From JAAEPI01 sp964352625 (GTDB taxonomy: Bacteria > Bacteroidota > Bacteroidia > Cytophagales > Cyclobacteriaceae): a stretch of DNA of 64,000 nucleotides. The stretch lies in NCBI GenBank assembly GCA_964352625.1, contig CAYGSD010000013.1, positions 1-64,000 on the forward strand, in the 5' to 3' direction. The translations under genes and the position numbers were made by a program. Shown in pieces: positions 16,025 to 24,989 of this stretch. The notes under the pieces are model-generated. The model saw only the letters and a list, made by a program, of their open reading frames with translations, had not been told where the DNA came from and did no database searches. Positions within the stretch are counted from its first letter, which is position 1. Every line of letters begins with the position of its first letter.

Positions 16025-17256
16025 ACTTTTGTCTTGATCACTCGATACCTCGAACGTATTTCGTCAATGGTTTCCTTGGACAATTCCATGTAAATCCGGA
16101 ATGAATCATTTGCCTCCAACTCTTCATTGATCAACATACTGAAAGCCCTGTTCTGCTCTGCCTTTACTTCTTGAATACTTTCTCTTGCATGCTGAACAGT
16201 GAAAATTGCCGGAATTTCATTTTTGATTTTCAGTAGATGTTCATAGAATACATCCACCTGATCCTTCTTCTTTTGCTTACGCCATTTTGTAAGTGAAACA
16301 ACCCCAGAGCCAATCGCAATAAAAATGGTGAGGGCCACCCCAGCTAACTCAGCGTATCGCTCCAAGAATCCTGGTTGATCTCTTTCCAGATAGGCTCTGG
16401 CCCCTCTATGCAAGGGATAGCTCAATTTTGACCGATCAAAATCCTCAATTATCCCAAAGAAGAAAGAGGGATTTACATGAACAAACTGCTCTCGATGTTC
16501 GAATAGGGAGGTCATGAGATCAGACACGGCAGTTTCACCCATTCCTTCCCGTACGACGTACATCATGTCCGTCGCGATGGTCACAATCGGTTCGTTTGTC
16601 AGTGAGCCATAAGTGCTTTTTGGAATGATAAATGGTCGAACTAGAGGAAACTTTAAGGCTATTCCATCGACTTCAGATCCACCATCCATGCTTATGACAT
16701 TATCTAGCGAATACAACTTATAACCCTCAAACCTAGACATGTCCGCTTCGCTCATGATCACGGAAAAAATAGCAAGAACATCCGCTTGGGCCATTTCTGA
16801 GGTCACACGAATCCGCGAAACATCAAGTCTGTAATAGTCAAAGAGTGACATGATAAAATTGTACGATGCGGACCCCTCAAGTCCGATGTAAATCTCCTTT
16901 TCATAAAAGAGGTCTTGAAACTTGGATGGGCTTAGTCCTTCTTTATAAAACAAATGGAAAACTTTGGGATAGACGGGAACTAAGGATTGAATTCCTGAGC
17001 CTAGATTATTGAGATTTTCAATCAGTCCCATATCTATCTTTCCCTTTTCTAGGCTATCCACCACCGCCTTCACACTGGCCGCTTTTACTAGCCGAATATT
17101 CACATTGTAAGAGTCCTCAAGGACCTCTTTTAACTTAAAAGCGAATTCATGATTGGGGTCTTCATCTGTGTATATCAGGGGGTACTCAATTGTGACAGGA
17201 TTGCAGCCAACAACGAAAACCATCGCAACAACGAAAACAAACTTTGGGATTCTCAT
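16021..17256 (-). CDS. TAXI-family TRAP solute-binding lipoprotein with C-terminal membrane anchor
   Basis: A 411-residue protein when started at ATG 17256 (frame is open further upstream, but the preceding 36 residues do not look like a leader). Lipobox VVGC (Cys18). The body has the TAXI substrate-binding layout: a helix with lysine-rich strand, a strand IDMGLIENLNNL (about residue 80), and PVYPKVFHLFYKEG. After residue about 305 a transmembrane helix (AGVALTIFIAIGSGVVSL) and a charged coiled tail follow, unlike soluble TAXI proteins. No TRAP permease (DctQ/DctM) genes lie near. The gene is divergent from an ion channel with a 139-base gap, suggesting shared control. Confidence 0.75.
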   Translation of the reverse strand: MRIPKFVFVVAMVFVVGCNPVTIEYPLIYTDEDPNHEFAFKLKEVLEDSYNVNIRLVKAASVKAVVDSLEKGKIDMGLIENLNNLGSGIQSLVPVYPKVFHLFYKEGLSPSKFQDLFYEKEIYIGLEGSASYNFIMSLFDYYRLDVSRIRVTSEMAQADVLAIFSVIMSEADMSRFEGYKLYSLDNVISMDGGSEVDGIALKFPLVRPFIIPKSTYGSLTNEPIVTIATDMMYVVREGMGETAVSDLMTSLFEHREQFVHVNPSFFFGIIEDFDRSKLSYPLHRGARAYLERDQPGFLERYAELAGVALTIFIAIGSGVVSLTKWRKQKKKDQVDVFYEHLLKIKNEIPAIFTVQHARESIQEVKAEQNRAFSMLINEELEANDSFRIYMELSKETIDEIRSRYRVIKTKV

Positions 17257-17395
17257 GAGATTGTATTGTAAGGCAGAAATACGAAGAATGTAGCAACTGA
17301 GTAGACAATTTGGGTATTTTGGCCGACAAAGAATGATATTTACATGAAAGCAATTCCTTTTCACTATTTTAGCAATACACAGGCTCTTGGACTAA

Positions 17396-19297
17396 ATGAA
17401 AAAACCTTCCTTAAAAGTTCGATTCAAATATTGGTTTGATAATTATGTAAGTAAAGGCCCGGTTGCGATGATTAACGGGCTAGGTATCGTCACAGTCGTG
17501 ATGGTCTTGATCTTCTCATTTTTGCTCTGGGTAAGCAACTTACACCCCAATAGTGACACCAGCTTCAATATTTTTGAATCAATCTGGGAGAACCTAACCC
17601 ACGTTCTAGATCCCGGCGTAGTAGGAAATGCCACGGACAACTGGCCGTTTCAGTTATTCATGATGACCGTGACTATTGTAGGTCTGGTCGTTATTTCCAC
17701 CCTCATTGGATTGATCTCAAATGGTATCATGAGTCAAATAGAGACACTCAGAAAGGGACGTTCATTTGTTATAGAAGAGGGGCACGTTCTTATACTTGGC
17801 TGGTCCTCAAAAATATTCACCATTATTCCAGAAATAGTTCTTGCAAATGAGAATCAAAAAACGGGAACTATCGTGATCCTTGCCGATATGGATAAGGTGA
17901 AAATGGAGGATGAAATTAGAGACAAAGTAGGAGATACCAAGAACACTAAGGTGATTTGCAGAACAGGTAATCCCATTGATGTTCATGATTTGTACATCGC
18001 AAATCCTTTCGAAACTAAGTCTATCATCATTCTAGATAAGGACAATGAGAATTCGGATTCTCAAATTATTAAGACAATTGTGGCGATAGTGACTAACCCT
18101 AATCGAAGAGAAGAGCCATACCATATCACGGCTGAGATTGAGAATAGGAAAAACTATGAGGTAGCCAAGATGGTTGGAGGCGATGAAGTAGAGCTGATCT
18201 TATCTGATGAAATTATTTCCAGAATCATGGTGCAAACCAGCCGGCAAAGCGGGTTGAGTGTTGTTTACATTGAGCTAATGGACTTTGGCGGTGATGAGAT
18301 TTATTTTATGGAGGAAGAGTCGCTCGTTGGTAAGACTTTTAGAGAGATTCTTTTTGCCTATCATGATTCTGCCATCATGGGTCTTCAGTATGCCGACGAC
18401 TCAGTGGAGGTGAACCCACCAATGGATACGATTTTCAAAAGTGGAGACAGAGTAATTGGGATCACGGAGGATGACGACACGCTCGTTCCGAATTCGCCTG
18501 CCGTCATTCCAATAGATGAGAGTAGAATAGTCTACACAGAGCCCGCTCGTATGAAGAAAGAGAAGATTACGATAGTGGGTTGGAATGACAGAGCAAGGTA
18601 CATAATCAAGGAGCTTGACTACTACGTGGCGCCTGGTTCTGTTGTCAAAGTCATCTCAAAGTTTGATGATGCTTACAAAACCATCAAACAGCTTTCGAAG
18701 TATGTAAAGAATATCACTCTGGAGTTTGAGGTACATGACACCACAGATAGAGAGACTTTAGAAGAGCTGAATCTCGGAGAGCAGGATTATATCATTCTGC
18801 TTTGCTATCAAAATTATTACCCGATACAGGAGGCAGATGCCCAAACACTTATTACGCTGTTGCATTTGAGAAATTTCTCAGAGAAGAGAGGAGACAAGTA
18901 CAAGATCGTAAGTGAAATGCTTGACATCCGAAATCGTCAATTGGCAGATATTACCAGCGCTGATGACTTTATTGTATCTGACAAACTTATCAGCTTAATG
19001 ATGAGTCAGGTCAGTGAGAATAAGTTTTTGATGAAAGTTTTTGAAGACTTGTTTGATGCTGACGGCTCTGAAATATACATCAAGCCAGCCGTGGAGTATG
19101 TCCGTGTTGGAGAACCAGTTAACTTCTATACAATACTTGAATCTGCGGCCCGTAAGAATGAAGTAGCTATTGGCTATAGGATCGTTGCAGATTCAAAAAA
19201 GGCTGATAAGGATTATGGGGTTACCGTGAACCCTAAGAAGTCAGAACTCGTCACATTAGGTCCTCAGGATCGAATTATTGTTCTTTCCGAAGATTAA
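17396..19297 (+). CDS. CASTOR/POLLUX/DMI1-like ion channel with two RCK domains
   Basis: A 633-residue membrane protein. Two transmembrane helices (about 24-47 and 85-112) flank a pore loop reading LTHVLDPGVVGNA (residues 67-79). This is the LDPG-type filter of bacterial DMI1-like channels, not the TVGYG of K+ channels. RCK/TrkA-N domains follow: the first at GHVLILGWSSKI (129-140) and a second at KITIVGWNDRARYI (about 389). A third partial C-terminal region follows. Family members are tetrameric, nucleotide- or Ca2+-gated channels; plant CASTOR/POLLUX conduct Ca2+ or K+. Selectivity here is unknown. The gene is divergent from the TAXI lipoprotein. Confidence 0.85.
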   Translation: MKKPSLKVRFKYWFDNYVSKGPVAMINGLGIVTVVMVLIFSFLLWVSNLHPNSDTSFNIFESIWENLTHVLDPGVVGNATDNWPFQLFMMTVTIVGLVVISTLIGLISNGIMSQIETLRKGRSFVIEEGHVLILGWSSKIFTIIPEIVLANENQKTGTIVILADMDKVKMEDEIRDKVGDTKNTKVICRTGNPIDVHDLYIANPFETKSIIILDKDNENSDSQIIKTIVAIVTNPNRREEPYHITAEIENRKNYEVAKMVGGDEVELILSDEIISRIMVQTSRQSGLSVVYIELMDFGGDEIYFMEEESLVGKTFREILFAYHDSAIMGLQYADDSVEVNPPMDTIFKSGDRVIGITEDDDTLVPNSPAVIPIDESRIVYTEPARMKKEKITIVGWNDRARYIIKELDYYVAPGSVVKVISKFDDAYKTIKQLSKYVKNITLEFEVHDTTDRETLEELNLGEQDYIILLCYQNYYPIQEADAQTLITLLHLRNFSEKRGDKYKIVSEMLDIRNRQLADITSADDFIVSDKLISLMMSQVSENKFLMKVFEDLFDADGSEIYIKPAVEYVRVGEPVNFYTILESAARKNEVAIGYRIVADSKKADKDYGVTVNPKKSELVTLGPQDRIIVLSED

Positions 19298-19464
19298 TCC
19301 TTGTGATTCAGGGCTTCCTGAATTTGACGGATAGCTCTGCGACGATGCTTCTTGCCGCTGTGATTTCTACCCTTAAGGTTTCTAATGTAGTTTAAGACTG
19401 CACTCTTTTCGTCTCCATCGAGATGAGCAACTCTTATGAAGATCTCGCTATCAATCTGGCTCAT
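19294..19464 (-). CDS. Small basic protein, 56 residues
   Basis: ATG 19462-19464 to TAA 19294-19296. The product begins MSQIDSEIFIRVAHLDGDEK and contains a Lys/Arg/His-rich stretch GRNHSGKKHRRRAIRQIQE, so it may bind nucleic acid. There is no signal peptide. The frame runs opposite the channel gene and their stops overlap by four bases. No family is recognised. Full-length use of the frame and its clean fit to the gap support a real gene, but this is not certain. Confidence 0.55.
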   Translation of the reverse strand: MSQIDSEIFIRVAHLDGDEKSAVLNYIRNLKGRNHSGKKHRRRAIRQIQEALNHKD

Positions 19465-19626
19465 ACTATAGGTGGTTTATTTTGTAAAAATGCTATACTA
19501 AGGGTAATAAACGGTAACCTTATTATTTAGTTTTTGTTAATAAATACTGGGTCTTACATAGCTAGATGCTTTTCATTTTCGAAAAAGAAACTAACTTCAA
19601 CCCGAACAACAGTTAACCTTATCCCA

Positions 19627-20979
19627 ATGTCAGAACACGCCAAGAAAATAGCCTCATTCATGGAGGCAGTAAGTGCCAAGAACGAGCACCAACCTGAATT
19701 TTTGCAAGCTGTAAAGGAAGTGGCAGAAACAGTGATTCCCTATATCGCTGACCACCCAAAGTATGAGAAATACAATATCCTGGAGCGTATGGTGGAGCCC
19801 GAGAGAATTTTTATTTTCAGAGTTCCCTGGGTGGATGATGAAGGAAATTATCGAATCAATAGAGGGTTTAGAGTTCAGATGAACTCAGCCATTGGGCCCT
19901 ATAAAGGTGGGCTTAGGTTTCACCCATCAGTAAACCTTAGTATTCTTAAGTTTTTGGCTTTTGAGCAGGTATTCAAAAACGCGCTGACCACTCTACCACT
20001 TGGTGGAGGTAAAGGGGGTAGCGATTTTGATCCTAAGGGCAAGAGCGAGCGCGAGATAATGTTGTTTTGTCAGAGCTTCATGACGGAGCTTCGCAAGCAT
20101 ATTGGTGCAAATATCGATGTACCAGCCGGTGATATCGGGGTGAGCGGGAAAGAAATAGGCTACCTCTTTGGGCAGTATAAGCGGATTGCCGGTGAATATG
20201 CCGGTATTCTCACAGGAAAAGGTATTGAGTACGGTGGAAGTTTGGTTCGAACCGAAGCGACTGGATACGGAGTGGTTTATTTTAGTAAAGAGGTGCTCGA
20301 AAATGCGGGCGGAGATTTGAAGGGAAAAGTCTGCACGGTTTCAGGAAGTGGAAATGTGGCTCAGTATACGGTCGAGAAGCTCCTTGATTTTGAGGCTAAG
20401 CCAGTCACTCTTTCTGATTCAGCAGGATTCATTTATGATCCAGACGGAATTGATCGGGAGAAATTGGAATTTGTAAAGGATCTTAAAAACAAGAAAAGAG
20501 GAAGGATAAGCGAGTATGTGCAGAAATATCCTAAGGCAAAATTCACCGCAGATGTGAACCCATGGGTTATTGAGTGTGACTTGGCATATCCATGCGCGAC
20601 TCAGAATGAATTGCCATTGGAAGATGCCAAGACTTTGGTAAAAAATGGGTGCAAAGGGGTGTTTGAGGGAGCCAATATGCCAACTACACCAGATGCTGTA
20701 GAATATTTCAAAGAGAATAAAGTCATGTTTAGCCCTGGGAAAGCGTCCAATGCCGGAGGTGTGGCTACTTCTGGTCTGGAAATGACTCAGAACTCACAAC
20801 GATTACATTGGACTCGCGAGGAGGTGGATAATAAGCTCCAGCAAATCATGAAGAGCATTCATGCTAACTGCGTGAAACACGGCATACGAAGTGACGGGTA
20901 CGTGGACTATGTGAAGGGAGCAAACATTGCCGGCTTTGTTAAGGTAGCGGATGCTATGCTTGACCAAGGGCATGTCTAA
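19627..20979 (+). CDS. gdhA: NADP-specific glutamate dehydrogenase
   Basis: A 450-residue hexameric-type GDH (amination of 2-oxoglutarate to glutamate with ammonia). The start ATG 19627 gives MSEHAKKIA and the family's normal length; the open frame upstream to 19534 is not used. Substrate/lysine motif GPYKGGLRFHPSVN and the Glu/Leu/Phe/Val dehydrogenase signature LPLGGGKGGSDFDPKGKS are present. The Rossmann domain with VSGSGNVAQYT and final SNAGGVATSGLEM are typical of the NADP-dependent GdhA branch. Two tiny membrane-protein genes follow on the same strand at 63 and 177 bases. Confidence 0.97.
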   Translation: MSEHAKKIASFMEAVSAKNEHQPEFLQAVKEVAETVIPYIADHPKYEKYNILERMVEPERIFIFRVPWVDDEGNYRINRGFRVQMNSAIGPYKGGLRFHPSVNLSILKFLAFEQVFKNALTTLPLGGGKGGSDFDPKGKSEREIMLFCQSFMTELRKHIGANIDVPAGDIGVSGKEIGYLFGQYKRIAGEYAGILTGKGIEYGGSLVRTEATGYGVVYFSKEVLENAGGDLKGKVCTVSGSGNVAQYTVEKLLDFEAKPVTLSDSAGFIYDPDGIDREKLEFVKDLKNKKRGRISEYVQKYPKAKFTADVNPWVIECDLAYPCATQNELPLEDAKTLVKNGCKGVFEGANMPTTPDAVEYFKENKVMFSPGKASNAGGVATSGLEMTQNSQRLHWTREEVDNKLQQIMKSIHANCVKHGIRSDGYVDYVKGANIAGFVKVADAMLDQGHV

Positions 20980-21041
20980 ATGTTTTATTTTGATGCTCGG
21001 CAGTCGGGCTTATATTTGCTGAAAACTAAAGCTGCTTAACT

Positions 21042-21146
21042 ATGGCAATGCTAGGAATTATACTCTTTCTTTTTGTACTCTCTATCGCATGTGTTTGGGT
21101 CCTGCCCAACGATAAAGTGAGTAAGCATAAAGGAGATCACGTTTAA
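21042..21146 (+). CDS. 34-residue single-pass membrane protein
   Basis: ATG 21042-21044 to TAA, product beginning MAMLGIILFLFVLSIACVWV, one hydrophobic helix and a charged tail DKVSKHKGDHV. No family is recognised. The C-terminal part overlaps an AGGAG-like sequence (21131-21136) suited to translate the next small gene. It lies 62 bases after gdhA and the next tiny gene follows after nine bases, so the two probably form a pair. Confidence 0.55.
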   Translation: MAMLGIILFLFVLSIACVWVLPNDKVSKHKGDHV

Positions 21147-21155
21147 TAAATTGAA

Positions 21156-21284
21156 ATGGAACTAACGAACCCAGCAGTAACAGAAGGTGTCCATCTTTTC
21201 GTCTACATATTTGTAGGTCTAATAGCATTCGTTAATGCTTTGCTGTTTGTGAACAGCAGAAAAGAGAAAGCGAAAAAATCGTAA
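21156..21284 (+). CDS. 42-residue single-pass membrane protein
   Basis: ATG 21156-21158 to TAA, product beginning MELTNPAVTEGVHLFVYIFV, one hydrophobic helix (about 13-32) and a basic tail SRKEKAKKS consistent with cytoplasmic C-terminus. It follows the 34-residue protein by nine bases and is probably cotranscribed. Its stop is one base away from the 3' end of the opposite-strand aminotransferase gene. Function unknown. Confidence 0.55.
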   Translation: MELTNPAVTEGVHLFVYIFVGLIAFVNALLFVNSRKEKAKKS

Positions 21285-21285
21285 G

Positions 21286-22437
21286 CTAATTCACCAATTC
21301 GTGGAGCGAGGACATTAATTTATTGATGTCCTTAGAGTCATTATATACATGTGGTGAGACGCGAATAGCGTCACCTCGAAGAGAAAGGCTAAGTTTTCTT
21401 TGATGAAATATTTTGAGAGCCTTTTCTCCTGAAACTCCCTCTGGTAATCTCAGTCCGAAAAGGTGTTTTGACCTATATGCCTCACTCTCCATTTGAAAAC
21501 CTAAAAGTTGGGCATCTCCAATAAGAGAATTTGTGAGGGCATCACAATAGTCTTGGATTCGTTCGGGCTGCCACTTAATGATTTCTTTCAAAGCAGCCTT
21601 TACCATGGGTAGTAAAATAAAGTTGCTGCGCTCTCCTACCTCATAGCGAAGTGAACCGGGGAGGTAATTGTTCTGATAATTTACCAAATCTCGAAAGTTG
21701 TCACTATTCTCACGGTTGATCCAATTTTGTTCAATCGGATTGCCTTTGTCAAATCTCTCCCCGAAATAGGCCATTCCAATTCCATATGGGCCCATTAGCC
21801 ATTTATAAGCAGCACAAACTAAGGCATCAGGGCGGATTAGTGAGACGTCAAAAGGGAGTGCGCCAACGGATTGAGTGCCATCTATTATCAACATGCCATC
21901 AACTTCATCAAGTCTCTTGCGAATAGAAAGAAGGTCAAACAAGGTTCCATCGGCCCAATGAACATGGCCGATTGCGACAAGCACAGTCTCCTTATTTATT
22001 GACTCAAGAATGCGCTCGTTCCACTTCAAACCCTTCTCCATACTATCGGTTCCAGGATCCACTACCTTTAGCTTGTATCCTGACTTGACAAGACTTTTCC
22101 AAGGGTACACGTTGCTTGGAAATTGCTCCGAAACTACTAGTATTTCACCTTTTGGCCTATGTAAGTTGTTGGCTACATTGGCCATGCCATAAGAAACAGA
22201 TGGAATGATTACTGATCGATTTGGATTATTAGAATTGATAAGCTGAGAGAATAAAAATCTCACCCTTTCTGCTTCTTTAAAGAATTCTTCGTGCCCAATT
22301 TTAAAGGGCGTTCGCTTTAAGGCAATTCCTTTACGACCTGCATTCTCAACCTTTTTCATAAGTGGAGACATGTAAGCACAGTTGATATAAGCGTGTTTCC
22401 TTTGGAGCAGAAACTTATCGCGCTGGCATTTTAGCAT
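21286..22437 (-). CDS. Class V PLP-dependent aminotransferase / cysteine desulfurase-like
   Basis: A 383-residue fold-type I enzyme. PLP Lys212 lies in AAYKWLMGPYG; Asp186 and the following Gln (IIDGTQSVG) bind the cofactor pyridine ring and hydroxyl; SVSYGMANVAN is the phosphate-binding loop. The N-terminus QRKHAYINCAYMSPLMKK fits the family's strand with Cys/Ala/MSP. A catalytic Cys loop of the IscS type is not visible, so desulfurase activity is uncertain; a selenocysteine-lyase/kynureninase-like or racemase function is possible. Its start is only 12 bases from the divergent Rieske gene. Confidence 0.87.
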   Translation of the reverse strand: MLKCQRDKFLLQRKHAYINCAYMSPLMKKVENAGRKGIALKRTPFKIGHEEFFKEAERVRFLFSQLINSNNPNRSVIIPSVSYGMANVANNLHRPKGEILVVSEQFPSNVYPWKSLVKSGYKLKVVDPGTDSMEKGLKWNERILESINKETVLVAIGHVHWADGTLFDLLSIRKRLDEVDGMLIIDGTQSVGALPFDVSLIRPDALVCAAYKWLMGPYGIGMAYFGERFDKGNPIEQNWINRENSDNFRDLVNYQNNYLPGSLRYEVGERSNFILLPMVKAALKEIIKWQPERIQDYCDALTNSLIGDAQLLGFQMESEAYRSKHLFGLRLPEGVSGEKALKIFHQRKLSLSLRGDAIRVSPHVYNDSKDINKLMSSLHELVN

Positions 22438-22449
22438 ATTGCAATATAT

Positions 22450-22770
22450 ATGAAGAAGCTCTTATTATTTCATAGCCAATCATCATTGGAAAATACCATT
22501 CCGAAAGGAGCAAAAAAGCAAGTAAAAGCTGATGGTAAACTGATTTGTCTTGTTCGAACTTCAGGCTCCCTTATTGCCTTTTATGATCAATGCCCTCACC
22601 TTGGAGCCTCCCTTAGTTCTGGTCATTTAAATGGTCAAAACGAGGTGACGTGCCCGTGGCATTCATTCAGGTTTGACCTCACCTCCGGAGAAGAGTCAGA
22701 ACGTAGGTGTTCAGGCCTCAAGTTTATAGAGGTCATCAAAGAAGACGAAAAAACATATCTGATTATTTAG
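22450..22770 (+). CDS. Rieske [2Fe-2S] ferredoxin
   Basis: A 106-residue soluble Rieske protein. Cluster ligands Cys48-x-His50 in CPHLGASL and Cys68-x2-His71 in CPWHSFRF have the standard spacing. Between them lies the usual GHLNGQNEVTC loop. It resembles the small ferredoxins that feed oxygenases or take part in nitrite/peroxide metabolism, but no oxygenase gene lies next to it. Its stop overlaps the opposite-strand antiporter's stop by four bases. Confidence 0.92.
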   Translation: MKKLLLFHSQSSLENTIPKGAKKQVKADGKLICLVRTSGSLIAFYDQCPHLGASLSSGHLNGQNEVTCPWHSFRFDLTSGEESERRCSGLKFIEVIKEDEKTYLII

Positions 22771-24032
22771 CCAATCCCCAAGTAATGAGCAGTGTTTACA
22801 AGCCAATCAGCAATGGATTGTGCCAGTTCATGCTTGGTACCACGTCCGACTACATATACCACGAATAATGCATACATGGCTAGCAGTAAGTAAGCTTTCT
22901 TCCTTCCAAGGTATTTGCCAGAGATAAAGAGAACAACCACTACAATAGTAAGCAACCAAAGCAAGAATCGAAGCTCTGTACTTTGTCTCACGATTTCCTC
23001 AGGCATGGTGATAGGGCCATGAATTAGGGTGAAAATCATTAGCGGTAGACCTAACGCAAAGCAGACGTCAAAAATGTTACTTCCAAGAGCATTTGAGATG
23101 GCGTCATCATAGTTTCCTTTTTTCGCGTCTTTCATGGAAATGATAGTGTCAGGAAAGCTAGAGGCAGCAGATGCAAGAATAAGAGCAACAAACATTACCG
23201 GAATGCCTAAGCCTTTAAGGTCCATACCCATGAAAGTATAACCTAAAGACTCCTCATAAGCCTTCAATTGCTCAGGACTTGCTCCATCTGAAGGAACGGG
23301 TAATGAACCAACTCCAGTACCAATCCATTCACAGCCAAGCACTAGGAAGTAACAAACCAGGGCGATGGAAAGGGTAGAGAAAATTAGAAGTGTCCAAGCT
23401 CGAGCATTATCAAGCTTAGCACGACCAATAAATATTCTTTCAAGATCAAAAGTGAGAATGCCTTTAAATAAAGAACTCTGGGGCTCTTCGTGTTCAAATT
23501 CTTCTTCAGGTATGTGGGTGTCTTCATCCAACATCTCCTTACGCTCTTTTTTGCTCATGGTGCCGAACATGTATACGATGTATACCACATAAACTAGCAT
23601 TAGGATTAGACCATGATACCAGTAAAGAGTTGAACCACTTATAAGAATTAAGAAAATGAATTCTGCGATAATCAAGGATATGCCATCTCGCAGCATAACC
23701 TTTCTAGACACTTCAATATTTTTGGTTAAACCCATGGAAATTACGGCAATCACCGCAACGGCCGGTATGACCATACTATTAAAAATTGCGCTACCAGCAG
23801 TAGTACCTATACCTCCGGTAAAACCAACACCATCTTGTTGAAGAATAAAAAGAAAGAAAAGTGAGGTGAAAACTTCTGGCATTGAGCTAGCAATCGCGTT
23901 GATTGTTGCTCCTCGAACCCCCTCAGAGAGGTTTCGTCCAACATATTCTGAGGCAGCCATGAATCCATCGCCAGCCCTCCAGATGATCAGGCAGCAGAAG
24001 GAAATCAGTAGTAGAGGGATTATTATACCCAT
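22767..24032 (-). CDS. Ca2+/cation antiporter, CaCA superfamily (YrbG/NCX-like)
   Basis: A 421-residue membrane antiporter. The two inverted alpha-repeats are visible: GATINAIASSMPEVFTSLFF with GGIGTTAGSAIFNSMVIP in the first half, and ALILASAASSFPDTIISM with AISNALGSNIFDVCFALG in the second, carrying the acidic Glu/Asp of the ion site. About 10-11 transmembrane helices are predicted, with an acidic cytoplasmic loop (about 155-180) in between. The likely activity is Ca2+ (or K+) exchange for Na+ or H+. It is divergent from an SDR gene over a 157-base gap. Confidence 0.9.
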   Translation of the reverse strand: MGIIIPLLLISFCCLIIWRAGDGFMAASEYVGRNLSEGVRGATINAIASSMPEVFTSLFFLFILQQDGVGFTGGIGTTAGSAIFNSMVIPAVAVIAVISMGLTKNIEVSRKVMLRDGISLIIAEFIFLILISGSTLYWYHGLILMLVYVVYIVYMFGTMSKKERKEMLDEDTHIPEEEFEHEEPQSSLFKGILTFDLERIFIGRAKLDNARAWTLLIFSTLSIALVCYFLVLGCEWIGTGVGSLPVPSDGASPEQLKAYEESLGYTFMGMDLKGLGIPVMFVALILASAASSFPDTIISMKDAKKGNYDDAISNALGSNIFDVCFALGLPLMIFTLIHGPITMPEEIVRQSTELRFLLWLLTIVVVVLFISGKYLGRKKAYLLLAMYALFVVYVVGRGTKHELAQSIADWLVNTAHYLGIG

Positions 24033-24189
24033 TGTCCAAGTTTAAAGTGGGAAGATACTAGTGGTGATAAAAATTTTCAAGGCTGGTACAGGCTAAATTA
24101 TGCTTTTCTTTCAAGAATTGGAAATTTGAAATTAAAATCAAAGTCTTAAAAATCATTAGCTATTTTAGGGCTTTAACCACAAAATACAG

Positions 24190-24951
24190 ATGTATATTAA
24201 CCTATCTGGGCTAAATATCCTAGTAACAGGAGCAAGTAAAGGAATTGGTAAGGCCATAGCTACGAAGCTCGCGGAGGCTGGTGCCACCATCGGTGTGCAT
24301 TACAATGAGAGTACTCGTGAGGCTGAAAACCTTGCGAGTATCATAGGCAACCAATCACGTGCCTTCCAAGCGGACTTATCGAAAGAGGGGGAGGCTGCCA
24401 AATTGTTTGAGAGAGCTGCTTTGGAGATGGGCAGCATCGAGATATTGATAAACAATGCCGGTGTAGCGATTCCGTGTAAAATGGATGCCCCAGAAAAGGA
24501 ATGGGTGGAAAAGTGGAACACGACCATGATGGTCAACTTGACATCCGCATCCATTTTGAGTAAGAAGGCGATAGAACATTTCATTAAAAGAAGAGCCGCC
24601 GGTAGGATTATTAACATTGCATCGCGTGCGGCATTCAAAGGGGAAAAGGAGGAATACATTGCCTACGCTTCTTCTAAAGCTGGGCTTATTTCTCTCACCC
24701 ATTCGATTGCTAGAAATTTCGGCACACAGGGCATAAAGGCCTTTAGCATAGCCCCAGGCTTTGTTCGTACCGAAATGGCACAGGAATTTATGCGCCAATT
24801 TGGTGAAGAATACGCTAAGGATGACCTAGCACTGGAAAGACTGACCGAGGCAAAAGACATTGCACCTCTAGTGACCTTCATTGCCAGTGGAATGGCTGAC
24901 CATGCAACCGGTTCAACATTCGACATTAATGCGGGTAGTTATATGCATTGA
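24190..24951 (+). CDS. Short-chain dehydrogenase/reductase
   Basis: A 253-residue classical SDR, probably NAD(P)-dependent. Cofactor motif TGASKGIG (13-20), NNAG (88-91), catalytic Ser145 and Tyr159-x3-Lys163 (IAYASSKAG) are all intact. The C-terminal PGFVRTEMA loop is standard. It resembles 3-oxoacyl-ACP reductase (FabG) and related oxidoreductases but stands alone, so the substrate is unknown. Divergent from the antiporter; two TerB-like genes follow at 38 bases on the same strand. Confidence 0.92.
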   Translation: MYINLSGLNILVTGASKGIGKAIATKLAEAGATIGVHYNESTREAENLASIIGNQSRAFQADLSKEGEAAKLFERAALEMGSIEILINNAGVAIPCKMDAPEKEWVEKWNTTMMVNLTSASILSKKAIEHFIKRRAAGRIINIASRAAFKGEKEEYIAYASSKAGLISLTHSIARNFGTQGIKAFSIAPGFVRTEMAQEFMRQFGEEYAKDDLALERLTEAKDIAPLVTFIASGMADHATGSTFDINAGSYMH

Positions 24952-24989
24952 GAATTTGGTTAAATTGAAGTCAAATCTTTCACCTTGGT

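Noticed and set aside
17257..17364. N-terminal extension of the TAXI lipoprotein
   Set aside because: The lipobox lies 18 residues after ATG 17256; the extra 36 residues would displace it.
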